In this document: positions 14,340 through 27,299 of the stretch, piece by piece
Layout: each line of letters starts with the position of its first letter
Numbering within the stretch: position 1 is the stretch's first letter
NCBI RefSeq assembly: GCF_030035675.1
Contig: NC_084482.1
Location: forward strand, 221,921,943-221,985,942
Direction of reading: 5' to 3'
DNA from: Rhineura floridana
Taxonomy: Eukaryota; Chordata; Lepidosauria; Squamata; Rhineuridae
Length of the DNA: 64,000 nt
Notes under the pieces: model-generated
The model's database searches: none
Told to the model about the DNA's origin: nothing
What the model saw: only the letters and a program-made list of their open reading frames with translations
Position numbers and translations under genes: made by a program

Positions 14340-15140
14340 CAGGGCTGTTGCGACCACTGTCCAGCTATTGTGCTTTGGACAGGGGGCGAGGCTGGCTGCG
14401 CCAGGTGAGACAGACCCTCAGCACCCCCGCAGATGGACCAATCCTGCAAGACAAGCTGAGATCCACTCCAAGGGGTTCGATGTTCCCTTCCAACACACTC
14501 CGAAGGGGATGTCTGGAGAAGCCCCTTCCCCTGGAGCCCAGCTGAGGAGGGGGCATTTATTCACCCACTTCCTCCATCCTCCGCCTTGAAAGCTTCTAGA
14601 AGCCCATTCCGAGCCTGGTCAGGTTCAGATTCCTCTCTCCATCTTCCTTGACTGGCAGGAGGGAAACTGACCAGCCCCTCTTCAGCTGCAGGAAATCCTC
14701 CCTCCAGCTGTGGGGACAGGAAAGCAGCACAGCATTCTCCCCTCCCCTCCCCTCCAATGCGCCCCCCAACAAGGCTGTTTCCTCTGCATCAAGAGGTCCC
14801 CCCTTTCCCCCCTGCCTGAGCTGCGTTTCCTCCCTGGGGGCACTGGGCTGACCTGCAACAGGGGTGAGGGGGGACAGCTTCAGTGATAACACCTGGGTCA
14901 TACCTTGCAGCTGGACTGCGTAGTTCTGCCCCCTCCCCCTTTCTATGGATTCCCGAAGGAAAACCCTCCCCCTCTTCCCCCCACCCCCCAACCATGTTGC
15001 ACCTCTTTGTTCTCTCTTCCTCCTCGTGGCCAAGTTCCTGGATTATGAATGGAGACCGCTCCCCCCTCTCCCCCATTCATTATTCTGCCCCCCACACACT
15101 TCCTGCCTCTCTAGGAACCACATCTCGGTTCCTTAGCCCA
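14340..15140. repeat. Older paralogous block shared with 27300-28145
   Basis: The two blocks share long stretches such as the CAGACC-CAGCACCCC, AAACTGACCAGCCC and CTCTAGGAACCA segments, at lower identity than A1 versus A2. Both lie upstream (on the minus strand) of a zinc-finger gene. They may hold promoter or non-coding first-exon sequence. The pyrimidine-rich stretch 14900-15250 has long open frames only because of its composition. Confidence 0.6.
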
Positions 15141-15337
15141 CTGGAGGACCGAGTCTTCCTCCCTCCCTCCCCACTCTCCTCCTCCTCCTCTACCCCCCCA
15201 CGCTGTTCTGTTGGGGCAGCACCTGCAAGGGATGGGGGGGCAGTTTGCAGCAGGGGGTCCCTCCCCCCTGCACAGCCTAAAGGGCCTTTGCTGAGAGCTT
15301 CAGAAACACTCAACTCCATTGACGTCTCTCAGCGCTC

Positions 15338-15345
15338 TGACGTCA
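15338..15345. promoter_or_regulatory. CRE-like palindrome TGACGTCA
   Basis: A perfect cAMP-response-element palindrome is conserved at 53810-53817 in A2. It lies upstream of ZNF-A1 next to the pyrimidine-rich block, so it could belong to that gene's promoter. One 8-bp motif is weak evidence. Confidence 0.25.
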
Positions 15346-15458
15346 CCCTGTTTCGACGCAAATAAAGACTAAGTTTCTCCTCCCTGTGATGTAACACATC
15401 AGCACTCTCATTTTTGTTGGTCAGACTGAATTCAGCAAAGTTGTAAGTTCTAGGCAAT

Positions 15459-15545
15459 GGTAAACTCCCTCTGAATACCGGCACCATGAAAACCCATGGG
15501 ATCGACTTGAAGGCAGTCCAGTTACATTCTGGCTTCAGTTAAAAT
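15459..15545 (+). repeat. Sauria-type SINE, 3' part
   Basis: GGCAATGGTAAACTCCCTCT...GACTTGAAGGCAGTCCAG is the tail module also seen in the fuller SINE at 29725-30092. It is duplicated at about 53915-54003. Confidence 0.65.
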
Positions 15546-15642
15546 CTCAGCCTGGGTGTGTGTGTAAACGTTTGCATCAACTTTTTTTTTTAAAAAAAAA
15601 ATATTATTAAAGAACGAAATCACTCTATGGCGTAATGTCCCC

Positions 15643-15860
15643 ATATGATTGTTGTTGTTATGTGCCTCCAAATCGATTACGATTTATGGCAACCCTGTGA
15701 ATCTGCTACCTCCAAGAGCATCTGTCATGAATCACCCTGTTCGGATCTTGTAAGTTCAGGTCTGTGCCTTCCTCTATGGAATCAGTCCATCTCTTGTTTG
15801 GCCTTCGTCTTTTTCTACTCCCTTCTGTTTTCCCAAGCATTATTATCTTTTAAAATTCTT
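15643..15860 (-). repeat. RTE/BovB-like LINE fragment
   Basis: The plus strand reads TTGTTGTTATGTGCCTCCAA, then ...GATTTATGGCAACCCTGTGAA..., the complement of the widespread squamate BovB-type 3' region that also supplies the tail of Sauria SINEs. It is duplicated at 54102-54320. The family is named from memory. Confidence 0.5.
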
Positions 15861-16279
15861 GGAGATGATCCTGTTGAGGAGGAAGTCTACAGGCTTGTAA
15901 TAACTGGCATTTTGCCTTCGTTTGTGTGAGAGAGAGACAGAAAGGGTAATGTACATTAAGGGAGAGGCTTTTCCCCACAAGTTAGATTTCTGAATGAGAA
16001 ATAATCTTCACACCAATGCTCCCACCCTAAACATATTTGTCTGGAGAACATCCTACCAATTTTGATGTAGCCGGTGAGCTACAGATTTCAGCACTATTTT
16101 AATTTCAGGTGTGTGTGAGAGAGACATGGGGACTTTTTTTAAGGGGAGACCCCCCTCCCCATTTCTCTCTGCCACTGGCTATACAAATAATGAATTGGCA
16201 GGAAAACGTATTCTGCTGTGGTTTGGGGGCACCTGCCCTCTCCCGCTGCAAGGTAAAGCTTTTGGCCTTGAAGCAGCTG

Positions 16280-16506
16280 AAGGCTGCAGGGATGGGAACT
16301 GGGATCTTCGGTCTGCAAGGAGGTGCTCTCCCAGTGAGCTACTGATCTCCCTCCCTAAAGCTCCAGGGCACCTGGCCCAGGCACCCGGCCCCATAACAGC
16401 TTCCCTGCAGAAATGGAATAAATCATAGAAATACTAACGTCATACCTTCAGCACCTATCAGTCAGGGGAAAAAATGTTCCCCACCTAGAGAGTCCACATT
16501 CCAACA
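16280..16506 (-). pseudogene. Relic of a KRAB exon boundary and its flanking intron
   Basis: This matches the intron side of the KRAB exon at 9225-9427. It has the same SINE piece, then CCCTGCAG, then TCAGTCAGGGG. It ends with about 18 bp resembling the exon's last codons and donor (minus strand GTGGACTCTCTAG then GTGGGG). The rest of the KRAB box is missing, replaced by a hAT MITE piece. It is a remnant of another KRAB gene copy, also present in A2 at about 54740-54965. Confidence 0.55.
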
Positions 16507-16510
16507 ATCA

Positions 16511-16590
16511 GTTGTGTAGTGGCAAATTCAGAAGTGCAGGATAGTCACAGCCGTGCCCTCTCCTATCCTTTTCTCTGCTGCTGCTGACCG
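16511..16590 (+). repeat. Partial hAT MITE
   Basis: It starts CAGTTGTGTAGTGGCAAATT, like the 5' end of the MITE at 21749, then breaks off. A2 has the same piece at about 54969-55050. Confidence 0.6.
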
Positions 16591-16939
16591 AATGTTTCAA
16601 ATGCATCTATTCTTTAGAACGCAGAGGCAGACCCGTTGTGCAACTGGACGTTTGTGGAGTGTGAGGGCTCTAGGGTGGTCCGTTGGTACACGAATCATGG
16701 CGCAAGTCTTTTCTGCTGATATTTTGGAGGACACGTGGTTTGTTATTTTTTTGTATTCCCCAATCTGAAGTAACCACCATCGGCACAATTAGTGTCCCGG
16801 GTCTACCACTGCCGTTGTAGTGAGTTTGGGGGGAGGGGAAACAGTTCCCTCAAGGAGAAAAATAAGCGACCAGGCAACTCTCCTTCTGCATGTCGCTCAT
16901 TTAGAGATGGAGGCAGTATTAATTTGAGAAAACATTTTT

Positions 16940-16965
16940 TCCAGTTGGAACGACATAAAAAACCC
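16940..16965. other. Empty site for the L2 inserted in A2
   Basis: Here A1 reads continuously from the TTGGAACGACAT block into AAACCCCTCCCCCACAAG. In A2 the same two flanks are separated by the LINE 55386-59090. Confidence 0.8.
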
Positions 16966-17109
16966 CTCCCCCACAAGTCCTAACTAATGCATGCAAATGC
17001 AAGCTTAGGCAAGTGCAATGCATCTGGGACTCAATTCCTCTTTCTGCCATCTTGGAGCTCTGCAATTGGGGGTGGGGTGGGTGGAACTCCTGGCCTGATC
17101 CCACCTACG

Positions 17110-18390
17110 TTTGTTTAATTAAAAGCATTTCTAGGCTGCTTAATGGTTAAAATCTCTAAGCGGTGTCCAAACATAAAAACAGCACCCCAAAAACAGAAAT
17201 GAGGCAGTAACAAGGTCCAATCTTATGGGGCAGAGAAAACCTGGAAAAAAGATCCGTCCTTACAAGACGTCCGAAGCAGAAGCACCATCACAGCAGGAAG
17301 AATCCAAACAGTTTCTTCTGTGGCAGGGAAAAAAATGCTCAGTTTTTTGGCCCCTGAAGAGACCTCAGAGAGACTCCCTTTAGCCTCCAGCCAGCTGGTT
17401 GGTGCTGAAAGCGTGTCTCCAAAGGAGGTTGTTCAGTCAGTGTCCGCCTTTGAACTTTGTCAGGTATCTATCACCTGAAGTCATGACATCAGGTGATTGA
17501 CGGATAGGTGGCTCTGCCAGCCCGTGAAAGATGCCTGGGGTGTGTGTGGAGAGTTAGGAATTTGCCACCTGTGCATGCACACCCACACTTAAGAAAGTTG
17601 GAGGTGCGTTTATTACCTGTTGCGTGTTTAGCCCCTTGAGAAACTTTTGATTGAACGGAGGAGTATTAATCTTCACAATAAGCAAAGCAATGGTCCAAAT
17701 CTGGCCTTGTAATGCTGCTGAGTTCAGCTAGCTCCTTTTTCTGAGCAGAGTCTTTCTGTGCAGACTGAGCTGCATGTCCTTCTGCCCGGAGGGACCAGTC
17801 CTTTGCCTCAAAGCCTTTCCAGTCCCATGACCCCCTCCCCATATACACTGGAACACAATCGCTTATTGTACGTTTCTTTCTTTCTGTTTATTGTAGTGGC
17901 TTTTTTTGGTCTTTCTGTATATAAACATTTAAAATCTAATTTAAAAAAACACAACTGTTAAAAAGTACATTTTCTTCACTTTGGGATGAACACGAAATCC
18001 AGTTCGCAAAAGAGAAACATCTGTTGATTTGATTCTGCCCTGACCCTAAGACACGGATGTCCCACTTCTGTCTGCGCTTTCATATTTGGTCCTTGAAGGG
18101 TGTCATGACAAGTTTGTACGTCTCAAAGCTTGTTAAAATTAGCAAATTGAAAACATCTGTGGAACTTGATTTCCCCCCCTCCTTCGAGATCATCCAGTTC
18201 GACCACGGATCCCCACACTTTTGCTCATTGTATGAAGACACACTTGAGCTGGTAAACACACTCCGGTGATGCTAATCTTAACTAGCTGCCCTTACTTCTG
18301 CCTGCAACTAATAATAGGTTGGAATCCAAGTCAAGATGTCTGGCCTCCTCCTCCAGAAGTTGAGAAACAATATACAGTGTTATATATGTA
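17110..18390. other. Duplicated non-coding sequence, nothing recognised
   Basis: This matches 59240-60510 in A2. Apart from a possible antisense LINE tail near 17120-17200, I see no gene, known repeat or structural RNA. Confidence 0.5.
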
Positions 18391-19240
18391 TATATCCCAC
18401 CATTCCACTGAAAGGGAACTACACCAACAGACATGTAACATAAGGCAGACACTTCACTGTAATATCCTACCCAGGTTTTATCCTGAAGATGTGTATGGTT
18501 CAAAGGGCACCCTTTAAACAGAAGGAGGTATTCTAAGAGTTTACCTATGGATCCCTCTGCTGAGCAAAGAAAGCACTCGTGTTTAGAAGCCCTTGAACAT
18601 CTTAATGTTTTAAAAGCTCAGAAATATTAGCCTTGTTGAATTTGCAAAGCAGAGAACTGCATTATTCCAGTGATCCCCTTTGTAATGCATAAAGAAATTC
18701 TCCTCTCGCTTAATCCATCTATTACCCAAGGAGAAAGCAAAATAAATGCATTATTGCTAACCACATTCAAAAACATTACATATACAGAATGTGAAAATAT
18801 TAGTCCTCCTTTTTGTCTGTATTCAAAGCTTGCCAACCATTTTCAACAGGTTACATTGAGTTACGGTGTTCCTCTAACAGTGGTTGGGAACCTCTAGATC
18901 CCCCCACCTCCAGAAAACACAAACGGGTCAGCATCTCCTCAGAGTGAACATGCTCCAACCGTGAATGGACTCCAGGCTCTTTGTAGTTCCAGAAGTCCAT
19001 TTCTGTGCCTTTCTTAGCTTCATGAAGTCTTCTTTGAGAAGTGACAAGAATGGCAGACAGGATTCTAAATGTTGCTGCACTAAACGTAAGTACAGTTCAG
19101 GGCTGCTAGCTATATTTGGAGACTTGCTTCTTTGCTTGCTAAAGGCCAGTCACGTTACTACCGCTGGGTGAATATGCTTCCATAATGGCCTTTGAGGGCT
19201 GAAATGTGTTTCTTCAGTGAGCCACCCAAAGAAGAAAGAG
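18391..19240. other. Single-copy sequence downstream of ZNF-B, nothing recognised
   Basis: Short open frames occur on both strands without recognisable domains. It may include the 3' untranslated region of ZNF-B. Confidence 0.4.
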
Positions 19241-19359
19241 GTCAGAGTTTTGCTGCTGGCTGGAAGAGGGATGCTGTTTTATCCTTTGTGAATTCCTTGA
19301 AGTTCTGCAAGAAATATGGATACTTATAATCTAGTGTGATATTTTTATAGTGGCTCCTC

Positions 19360-21584
<2,225 letters not shown>

Positions 21585-21748
21585 TCACTTGTCACATAGA
21601 GGTCTCCAAATGACCTACAATGTCTTTAAATACATAAAGACATTACAATATTAAAACATTCGCACACCACACTTGCCATTCATGAGAACATACAAAACAA
21701 CCACTAATGCCTTGGGAAGGAAAGTAACAAGTCCACTGCTGCCTAGAC

Positions 21749-22139
21749 CAGTAGTGTAGTGGCAAATTCAGAAGTGCAGGGTCCCTTCATGACAGTCACA
21801 GCCATGTCCCTCCCCCTTTTTTTGCTGTATGGTTAACATTGAGAACCTTGTTCATGCCTTCTCTCACAACAATAGACGTCCCTAGGAGCCAATAAGCATG
21901 AAAGGGGAGTGTTAGCTACTGAGAAGAATCTTCTCAGTGGCCGACTCACCTCCCTTCACTCTGATTGGCTCCAATCAGCAGGAAAGGGCAAGGAAGCATG
22001 TTAGAAGACTCTTCTCAATGGCTAACGCACTCCCCTTTCATGCTGATTGGCTCATAGGATGCTGGAGACATACGGACCCTGCTCCCCAAAAGAGTAAGGG
22101 CTCCAAGCCTCTCTGAGACCCTGAACAACTATACCACTA
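21749..22139 (+). mobile_element. Complete non-autonomous hAT transposon (MITE), 391 bp
   Basis: It begins CAGTAGTGTAGT and ends ACTATACCACTA (imperfect inverted ends, 9 of 12). It is flanked by an 8-bp duplication with one mismatch (GCCTAGAC 21741-21748, GACTAGAC 22140-22147). Eight-base duplications and CAGTG-like ends are the mark of hAT elements. It has no coding capacity. Partial relatives lie at 12241, 16511, 28255, 46144 and 62106. Confidence 0.75.
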
Positions 22140-22159
22140 GACTAGACAGATTAAGGCTT

Positions 22160-22690
22160 GCATGAATTTAGCCTACGAATCACTCAAGGTACCTGTGCCA
22201 AAACATACGCCAGCCCACTCAGCCAGGTCAGGTGCAACATGGGACAGCCTCTTCTGAAAATAACACACCTACGTGGGTTTTGTAGGGCTGCGATGGGGGC
22301 CACATCAGCTATGTTTCTTAAGCGCTACAAAATATGCTGGATTGGGGCAACACAGTCTGCACACATAACACCAATCCTGGCACGACCGGATTGGCTACCA
22401 CTTCATTGCTGGGCCCAGTTCAGACTGCAGGTTTTGACCTACAAAGCTTTATGTGGCTCAGGACCCCAATATCTCCCCAGATATCTTCTCCCCAGGTGAA
22501 CCTACTCAGACCCCGTGTATGTCATCTGAGACCCTTTTCTGTGTGCCCCTTCTGAGGGAGGTGGAGTGACACACACAAAAATGGCCTTCTTCGTGGTGGC
22601 TCCGTTTGTAGAATGTTCTCCCCAGGGAGGTATGCCTGGTAGCATCACTACACTAAGGTGGATGCAGATGAGCTCAGTTTTTCCTTTTCA
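22160..22690 (+). repeat. Decayed L2-like LINE fragment
   Basis: One frame reads HITPILARPDWLPLHCWAQF, then QVLTYKALCGSGPQYL, followed by AFFVVAPF. This is the C-terminal region of L2-type polymerases with several interruptions. Confidence 0.6.
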
Positions 22691-22877
22691 TTTGGCTCAA
22701 GCTAACAGAGCAGCTGGACCCATCCAAGTCCAACATGGCCCAGTAAGTTTGACGCAGCAGGAGGCATCAGTGAGAAATCTTCCTTAAACTCTCATACTCT
22801 GATTCCAGCACCATGTTGCTGAACACTCTGCGCTCTGGTCTTCCTCCCATTCTGTCCCCTTTCAGGTGGGGGACACT

Positions 22878-23015
22878 ATTATCATTATTATTATTATTAT
22901 TAATTAGATTTATATCCCACCCTTTCTCCCAGCAGGAGCCCAGGGCGGCAAACAAAAGCACTAAAAACACTCTAAAACATCATAAAAACAGACTTTAAAA
23001 CATATTAAAACAAAA
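22878..23015 (-). repeat. LINE 3' tail, antisense, with ATT microsatellite
   Basis: A (ATT)n run leads into TTTATATCCCACCCTTTCTC and an AAAACA-rich stretch. Read in reverse this is a common squamate LINE 3' end. Confidence 0.5.
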
Positions 23016-23274
23016 CATCTTTAAATGCTTGCCACCTTCCTCCCTGTTCCAGCAAAGGGGGAAATCCTAGGAGGGGCATTAATTCTGAGGTGACTCTGGG
23101 CCTTTGACCTGTTCAGGCTAGTGGAGGGTGCGACTGATTCAGCGTTTACACCCCGTATAAAATTTGTGAACAAAGAAACCCAGCATGAGGGATATGCTGT
23201 GTGATCTCCAAACGGGCACAAATTCGCAGCCCATTGGGCCAAGCCAGTCCTGAGTGAGAACGCAAGGAGCCCAC

Positions 23275-23970
23275 TGTGATGTTCCTATATATTAGTGTAT
23301 ATATGGTAAGTGCTGGTTGTTTAGAGTATACATGGTAAGTAGTGAAAGAGGAGGGGGAGTGAATGGGCAATAGAATGCTTGATGATTGGCTGAATGTTTA
23401 AAATGGCTGACAGTATAAATGAAAGGATGACAGGTAAATCTGGGGGAATGTGAGGTGGTGAATTGTGGAATCTGGGGGGAGAAGAGAAAGAGTGGATTGC
23501 TTGGTGGGGTTTAGAGAGTTGTTTGCCAGGAGGGAGGTGGAGTTCGGATTAGTATTGAGTAAAACCATATGCTTATGTGCCTTAAGAAGAAATCTTGTTA
23601 ATCTTGTTAGCTTTGTTATCTGTAATAAATACTTAATTTGGTTTACCAAAGGCCTGATCCTTGGCTGGGGTTTCACAGACCAGAAGGGAGGGTAAGGTAA
23701 TGACCAAGGCTGAAGGGGAACTGTAACAAATGGTGGCAGCGGTGAAGAGAATAACAATACCAGTATTCAGAGTCTCTGGGAATACTAGTATTGGGACGTT
23801 ACTGGTGGTTGCCTAGCAGGGGGATCTGTTGAGATCTGTGCTAGAGCGGGGAGAGAAATCATAAGAGAGAGCGGTCCGGACTGGTGGAGTCCCTGGTGGT
23901 GCCTAGAGACAGGCAGTAACCACGAGCAGGTAGGAACCTGACAGGGAGAGCCAGGGAAGGACGCATCACA
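23275..23970 (+). mobile_element. Solo LTR of the Gmr1-like gypsy family
   Basis: 696 bp, begins TGTGATGTTCC and ends ACGCATCACA, with a perfect 5-bp target duplication CCCAC (23270-23274, 23971-23975). It is nearly identical to the two LTRs at 47506-48201 and 53032-53727. It is the product of recombination between the LTRs of a former full element. It lies in the presumed ZNF-B intron beside the candidate first exon. Confidence 0.93.
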
Positions 23971-24030
23971 CCCACCAGCCCTCCAAGGAAGACCCTCAAT
24001 CCCTAAGCAGCAAAGGGTCCCACCACATAC

Positions 24031-24085
24031 CTGAGCAGCTGCTTGCAGATCCTTTCTTGAGACCTTTGAGAAATGGATCCTCCAT
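24031..24085 (-). CDS. Candidate first coding exon of ZNF-B
   Basis: On the minus strand a start codon (24083-24085) follows an acceptor-like CTCCTCTCCTAG. It encodes MEDPFLKGLKKGSASSCS and reaches a donor CTCAG then GTATGTGG. The exon ends in phase 1, which is exactly what the ZNF-B finger exon needs. Its setting beside a solo LTR parallels the ZNF-A1 first exon. The start context is weak (T at -3) and there is no transcript evidence, so this is a hypothesis. Confidence 0.35.
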
Positions 24086-24237
24086 CTAGGAGAGGAGATC
24101 AGATCAGGTTTGGAGCAAGCAGACAGGCTAGTATCTTCTGACTGATCCAGGCTTTCCTCAGCAACCCCGTTCTATATCTCCCCCCCAAGTGGGCAAGAGG
24201 AGGTAAGATGAAGCTCCTCTAACTCCTGCACACGGGG

Positions 24238-24305
24238 AAGGTCCATGGCTCAGTCAGTAGAACATCTGCTTTGCATGCAGAAGGTCCCAGGTTCAAACCC
24301 AGAGA
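24238..24305 (+). repeat. tRNA-derived SINE fragment
   Basis: TGGCTCAGTCAGTAGAACAT resembles an A box and CAGGTTCAAACCC a B box. The context and the relatives elsewhere mark it as a SINE head, not a tRNA gene. Confidence 0.6.
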
Positions 24306-24329
24306 TGTGAAGGCCTGGAAAAAACCACG

Positions 24330-26050
24330 GGAAAAATCATAATAAACAGTGCCTAGAACCTTTGAAAAAAAGTCTATTCATTTGTCCATCATTTTCTCTT
24401 CAGAAATATGTACATTTTGAAAACATTGCAATATCCCAGATACGTTCATCTGGAGCAACAATAATCCCCTTCCTCCCCCCCCCCCCCACGCTGTTAACTT
24501 TTACAATGCTTATTTTTGCACTTCGAAATACTCCCAAATCGTTCTCTAATACTATATTTTTAAAATGATTTAATACTAATATTTTGGGATCATTCAATAC
24601 TTGCAAGATGGATTTGACCCTTCTGCATCTAGCACTTTTTAATATCAACAGCTGTAAGAAAACTGCCTGCTATTCCCTACGCATGGCACTTTTAAGGAAC
24701 TGTCCGTGGATTATATTATATTGTATATTAATATCAGACTGGGCTGGAAAGGTTTATTGTGCCTGAATCAGACTCTGGCCTTATGCATTTTAGTAACTGA
24801 TAAATAATATCACCTGATATTGCGTGTTAAGGATTGATAAAGGATTTTTAAAAGTTAGGAAGTTTGTCTAAGTGGAATGAACTGGAACAGCCGTAGTATG
24901 TTTTGAAATGAATTGGAACTAGATGACCGTGATGCTTTCGTCAGTAATATCCAGTTCTCGTATAACTCTTCTTGGGCTGTGAACTGTGTTGGAGACACAC
25001 TTTTGGAAATGCAGCACACAAATCAAAGTAAATTTTGCTATTTATGTAACTTGTTTTTAATGTTTGCTTTATTAGCATTTTTAATGACTTTTTAAATACT
25101 GCATATTGGAAACTGCTTAGAGGTCTTTTGTTCTAGTAAGTAAATAAAACATATATAGAAAAAATAAAAATAAATCATAAACAAGTAAGTCAATCACAAC
25201 ACACCGAAGATGCCTCCGCCTTGTTTATATAATAAGAGAAATCATTTAAATCCAGCCATGCCCTTAAAATGACCCCCAAAAGCCATGAACTTGGCTTGGC
25301 TGGATGAGAAGGGGTAGTGAGCCCTCAGTGGAGAAATGCTGTGTATATGTCTGTCTGCTTAGGGGTGTTCACACATTACATTTAGTAAGTATACAATCCT
25401 TGCACCTGTGCGCACAATAGCAGAGCTGTTGAAATCATGAGGTACACACTCTTTCACACAAACACTTGTACCTGTGCAGAGACAGCTTGCACCTGTGTTC
25501 AGTGTAATGTGTGAACACGCCTCTTGTGTTTTGTGCTTCGGAAATGATTTCTGTGCCCTCTCTTGATGTCAGACGGTAACTGTCGGAATACAAGGCCTCG
25601 TGCTCTTAACTATGTTGCAGGCCTGTTGAGTGGTACCTGCTGGGGCACAGGCTTTGAAAGTGGGGAGGAGGGCAGAGAGGTTTATAGGGGGGCCTGGATC
25701 ACGTAAATGCATTCTGATTAGCCTGATAAACTAAAGGCTCTGATTGGCTGGACATTCTCATCAGCGAAGAACGGGCCGTTATCTGGCAGAGTTAGGTTAA
25801 GAAATCTGCCCTGCGCAAAGGTCTTACCAGTAGTATGTTGCTCAAAACGGGTTTTTAAAACCTGTCCGAGCCGCCAGAAGTACAACCGGAGGAGCTTTGG
25901 GGCAGGTCAGAGGCAGATTGTCCTCAGTAGCTGGGGTGGGTTGTGAATGAATCCGGCTGAGGGAATTTGGCCACCACTTAGAGGGTCTCCGAGTTCTCAA
26001 GCACCTTTAAGACCCCAAAATAAACAGATATATAAATATAAATAAATATC
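24330..26050. other. Single-copy sequence, mostly unrecognised
   Basis: There is a poly-C run near 24474-24488. The end near 25090-25175 (GGAAACTGCTTAGAGGTC, then an A-rich tail) could be an old LINE 3' end. I see no convincing gene, and the open frames are short and featureless. Confidence 0.4.
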
Positions 26051-26124
26051 AGAATCTCCTAATGTACAGAGTATGTGCTTCACTGAGCTTCTTCCCTGCA
26101 CCCAGAGACCCTCTAGAAGCATCA

Positions 26125-26330
26125 TCATCTAGCTTTTTTATGCCGAGTCGGGCCACCGGCCCATCTAGCTCAGCAATGCCGACACCAAGTTGCAGGGCCT
26201 CCCCAGGGGTTTTCAGGCAAGGGTCTCTCGCAGCCAAGGCTCCCTGGAGAGGCTGCCGCCTTTGGGGAACTTCTGCATGCAAAGCAACTGCTCTGCCACT
26301 AAGGAGCCGGGGGCCCTTCCCCAAAGGGAG
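26125..26330 (-). repeat. tRNA-derived SINE, antisense, fairly complete
   Basis: On the minus strand the tRNA-like head (TTGCATGCAGAAGTTCCCC) is followed by the body that ends in GCTGAGCTAGATGGGCCGGT. The order matches the SINE head at 61975. Confidence 0.6.
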
Positions 26331-26650
26331 CCTCACCCTTGGGATGATGCACCTTGGGGAAGGGGGGGGGGTCTCCTGCATTCTCTTCTCAGCGCCCTCT
26401 TTTCCCAATCAGCAGCTGCCTTACTCCTCATGGCTCCCTTTGGGCTGAACTGGGGGGGGTCCACATGTATCCCCCATCTGGAAAAGTCCCTTTCCTGGGA
26501 GGGCTTCTCTCCTACAGAGTCCACACACACACACACCCTACCTTGGGAAAGGTAGACTCTCCCGCATTGCAGAAGCTCTCCCTACAAGGCCACCCAAAAT
26601 GGAGGAGGAAGAGACTCTCTCTCCCCCATCCCAGTCTTCACTGCACTCTG

Positions 26651-27010
26651 CAGGTGAGGGCCTCCTGCAGATACCACCTTATCCGGAGGTCCATTAGCAT
26701 GGTGGCACCTACCCTGAACTCCCTACCCTTAAATATTAGACAGGCGTCATCTCTGTTATCTTTTTGGTGCCTACTGAAGACCTTCCTCTTTCAACAAGCC
26801 TTTTAAGTAGAGATCGTATCCCAGTCTGCGTCAAAGTCTTGCTTTAAAAGATGTTTTTAAAGTTTTTTTAAAATGATGTTTTTACAGATGTTTTATATGT
26901 TTTAAAGTCCTTTGTTTTTAAGATGTTTTAAAGTGTTTTTAGTGTTCTTGTTTGCCACCCCAGGGTCTTTCTGGGAAGAAGGCTAGGATATAAATTTAAT
27001 CAATTTTTTA
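26651..27010 (+). repeat. L2-type LINE 3' end
   Basis: A short coding remnant (MVAPTLNSLPLNIRQASSLL) is followed by a T-rich 3' untranslated region and GGATATAAATTTAAT. Confidence 0.6.
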
Positions 27011-27032
27011 AAAGGAACTAAAAAATAAAATT

Positions 27033-27253
27033 AAATGCCATGCGTAATTTTATTCACTTCTACCTTGTTGCCTCTGACTTCCCTTTTCTCTAGATTAAAA
27101 AAAACACAAATGCTGCAAACTTTCCTCCTAGGGGAGCCACTCCATCCCCTTGATCATGTTAGTTGCCCTTTTCTGAACCTTTTCCAGGTCTACAATATCC
27201 CTTCCAAGGTGAGGCGACCAAAACTATATACAGTATTCCAAATGAGGCCGTGT
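27033..27253 (-). repeat. CR1 fragment, antisense
   Basis: This matches, with decay, the part of CR1 at 37785-37990 (minus strand). The blocks CTCCATCCCCTTGATCATG and CCAAATGAGGCCG are shared. It is older than the copies at 2459 and 37322. Confidence 0.75.
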
Positions 27254-27299
27254 GTGTGTGGTACTTTGGACCCCTACAGCAGTATGAAGCCTTTCTGCC

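Noticed and set aside
14883-15365. A 160-codon serine/proline-rich open frame
   Set aside because: Pyrimidine-rich composition explains the lack of stops. It has no domain, and the A2 copy does not keep the frame across its differences.
15645-15929. A 94-codon frame starting MIVVVMCLQIDYDLW
   Set aside because: It is the BovB-like repeat read in the non-coding direction.
24238-24305. Possible tRNA gene
   Set aside because: It has A- and B-box-like blocks but no complete cloverleaf that I can draw, and relatives at five other places mark it as a SINE head.
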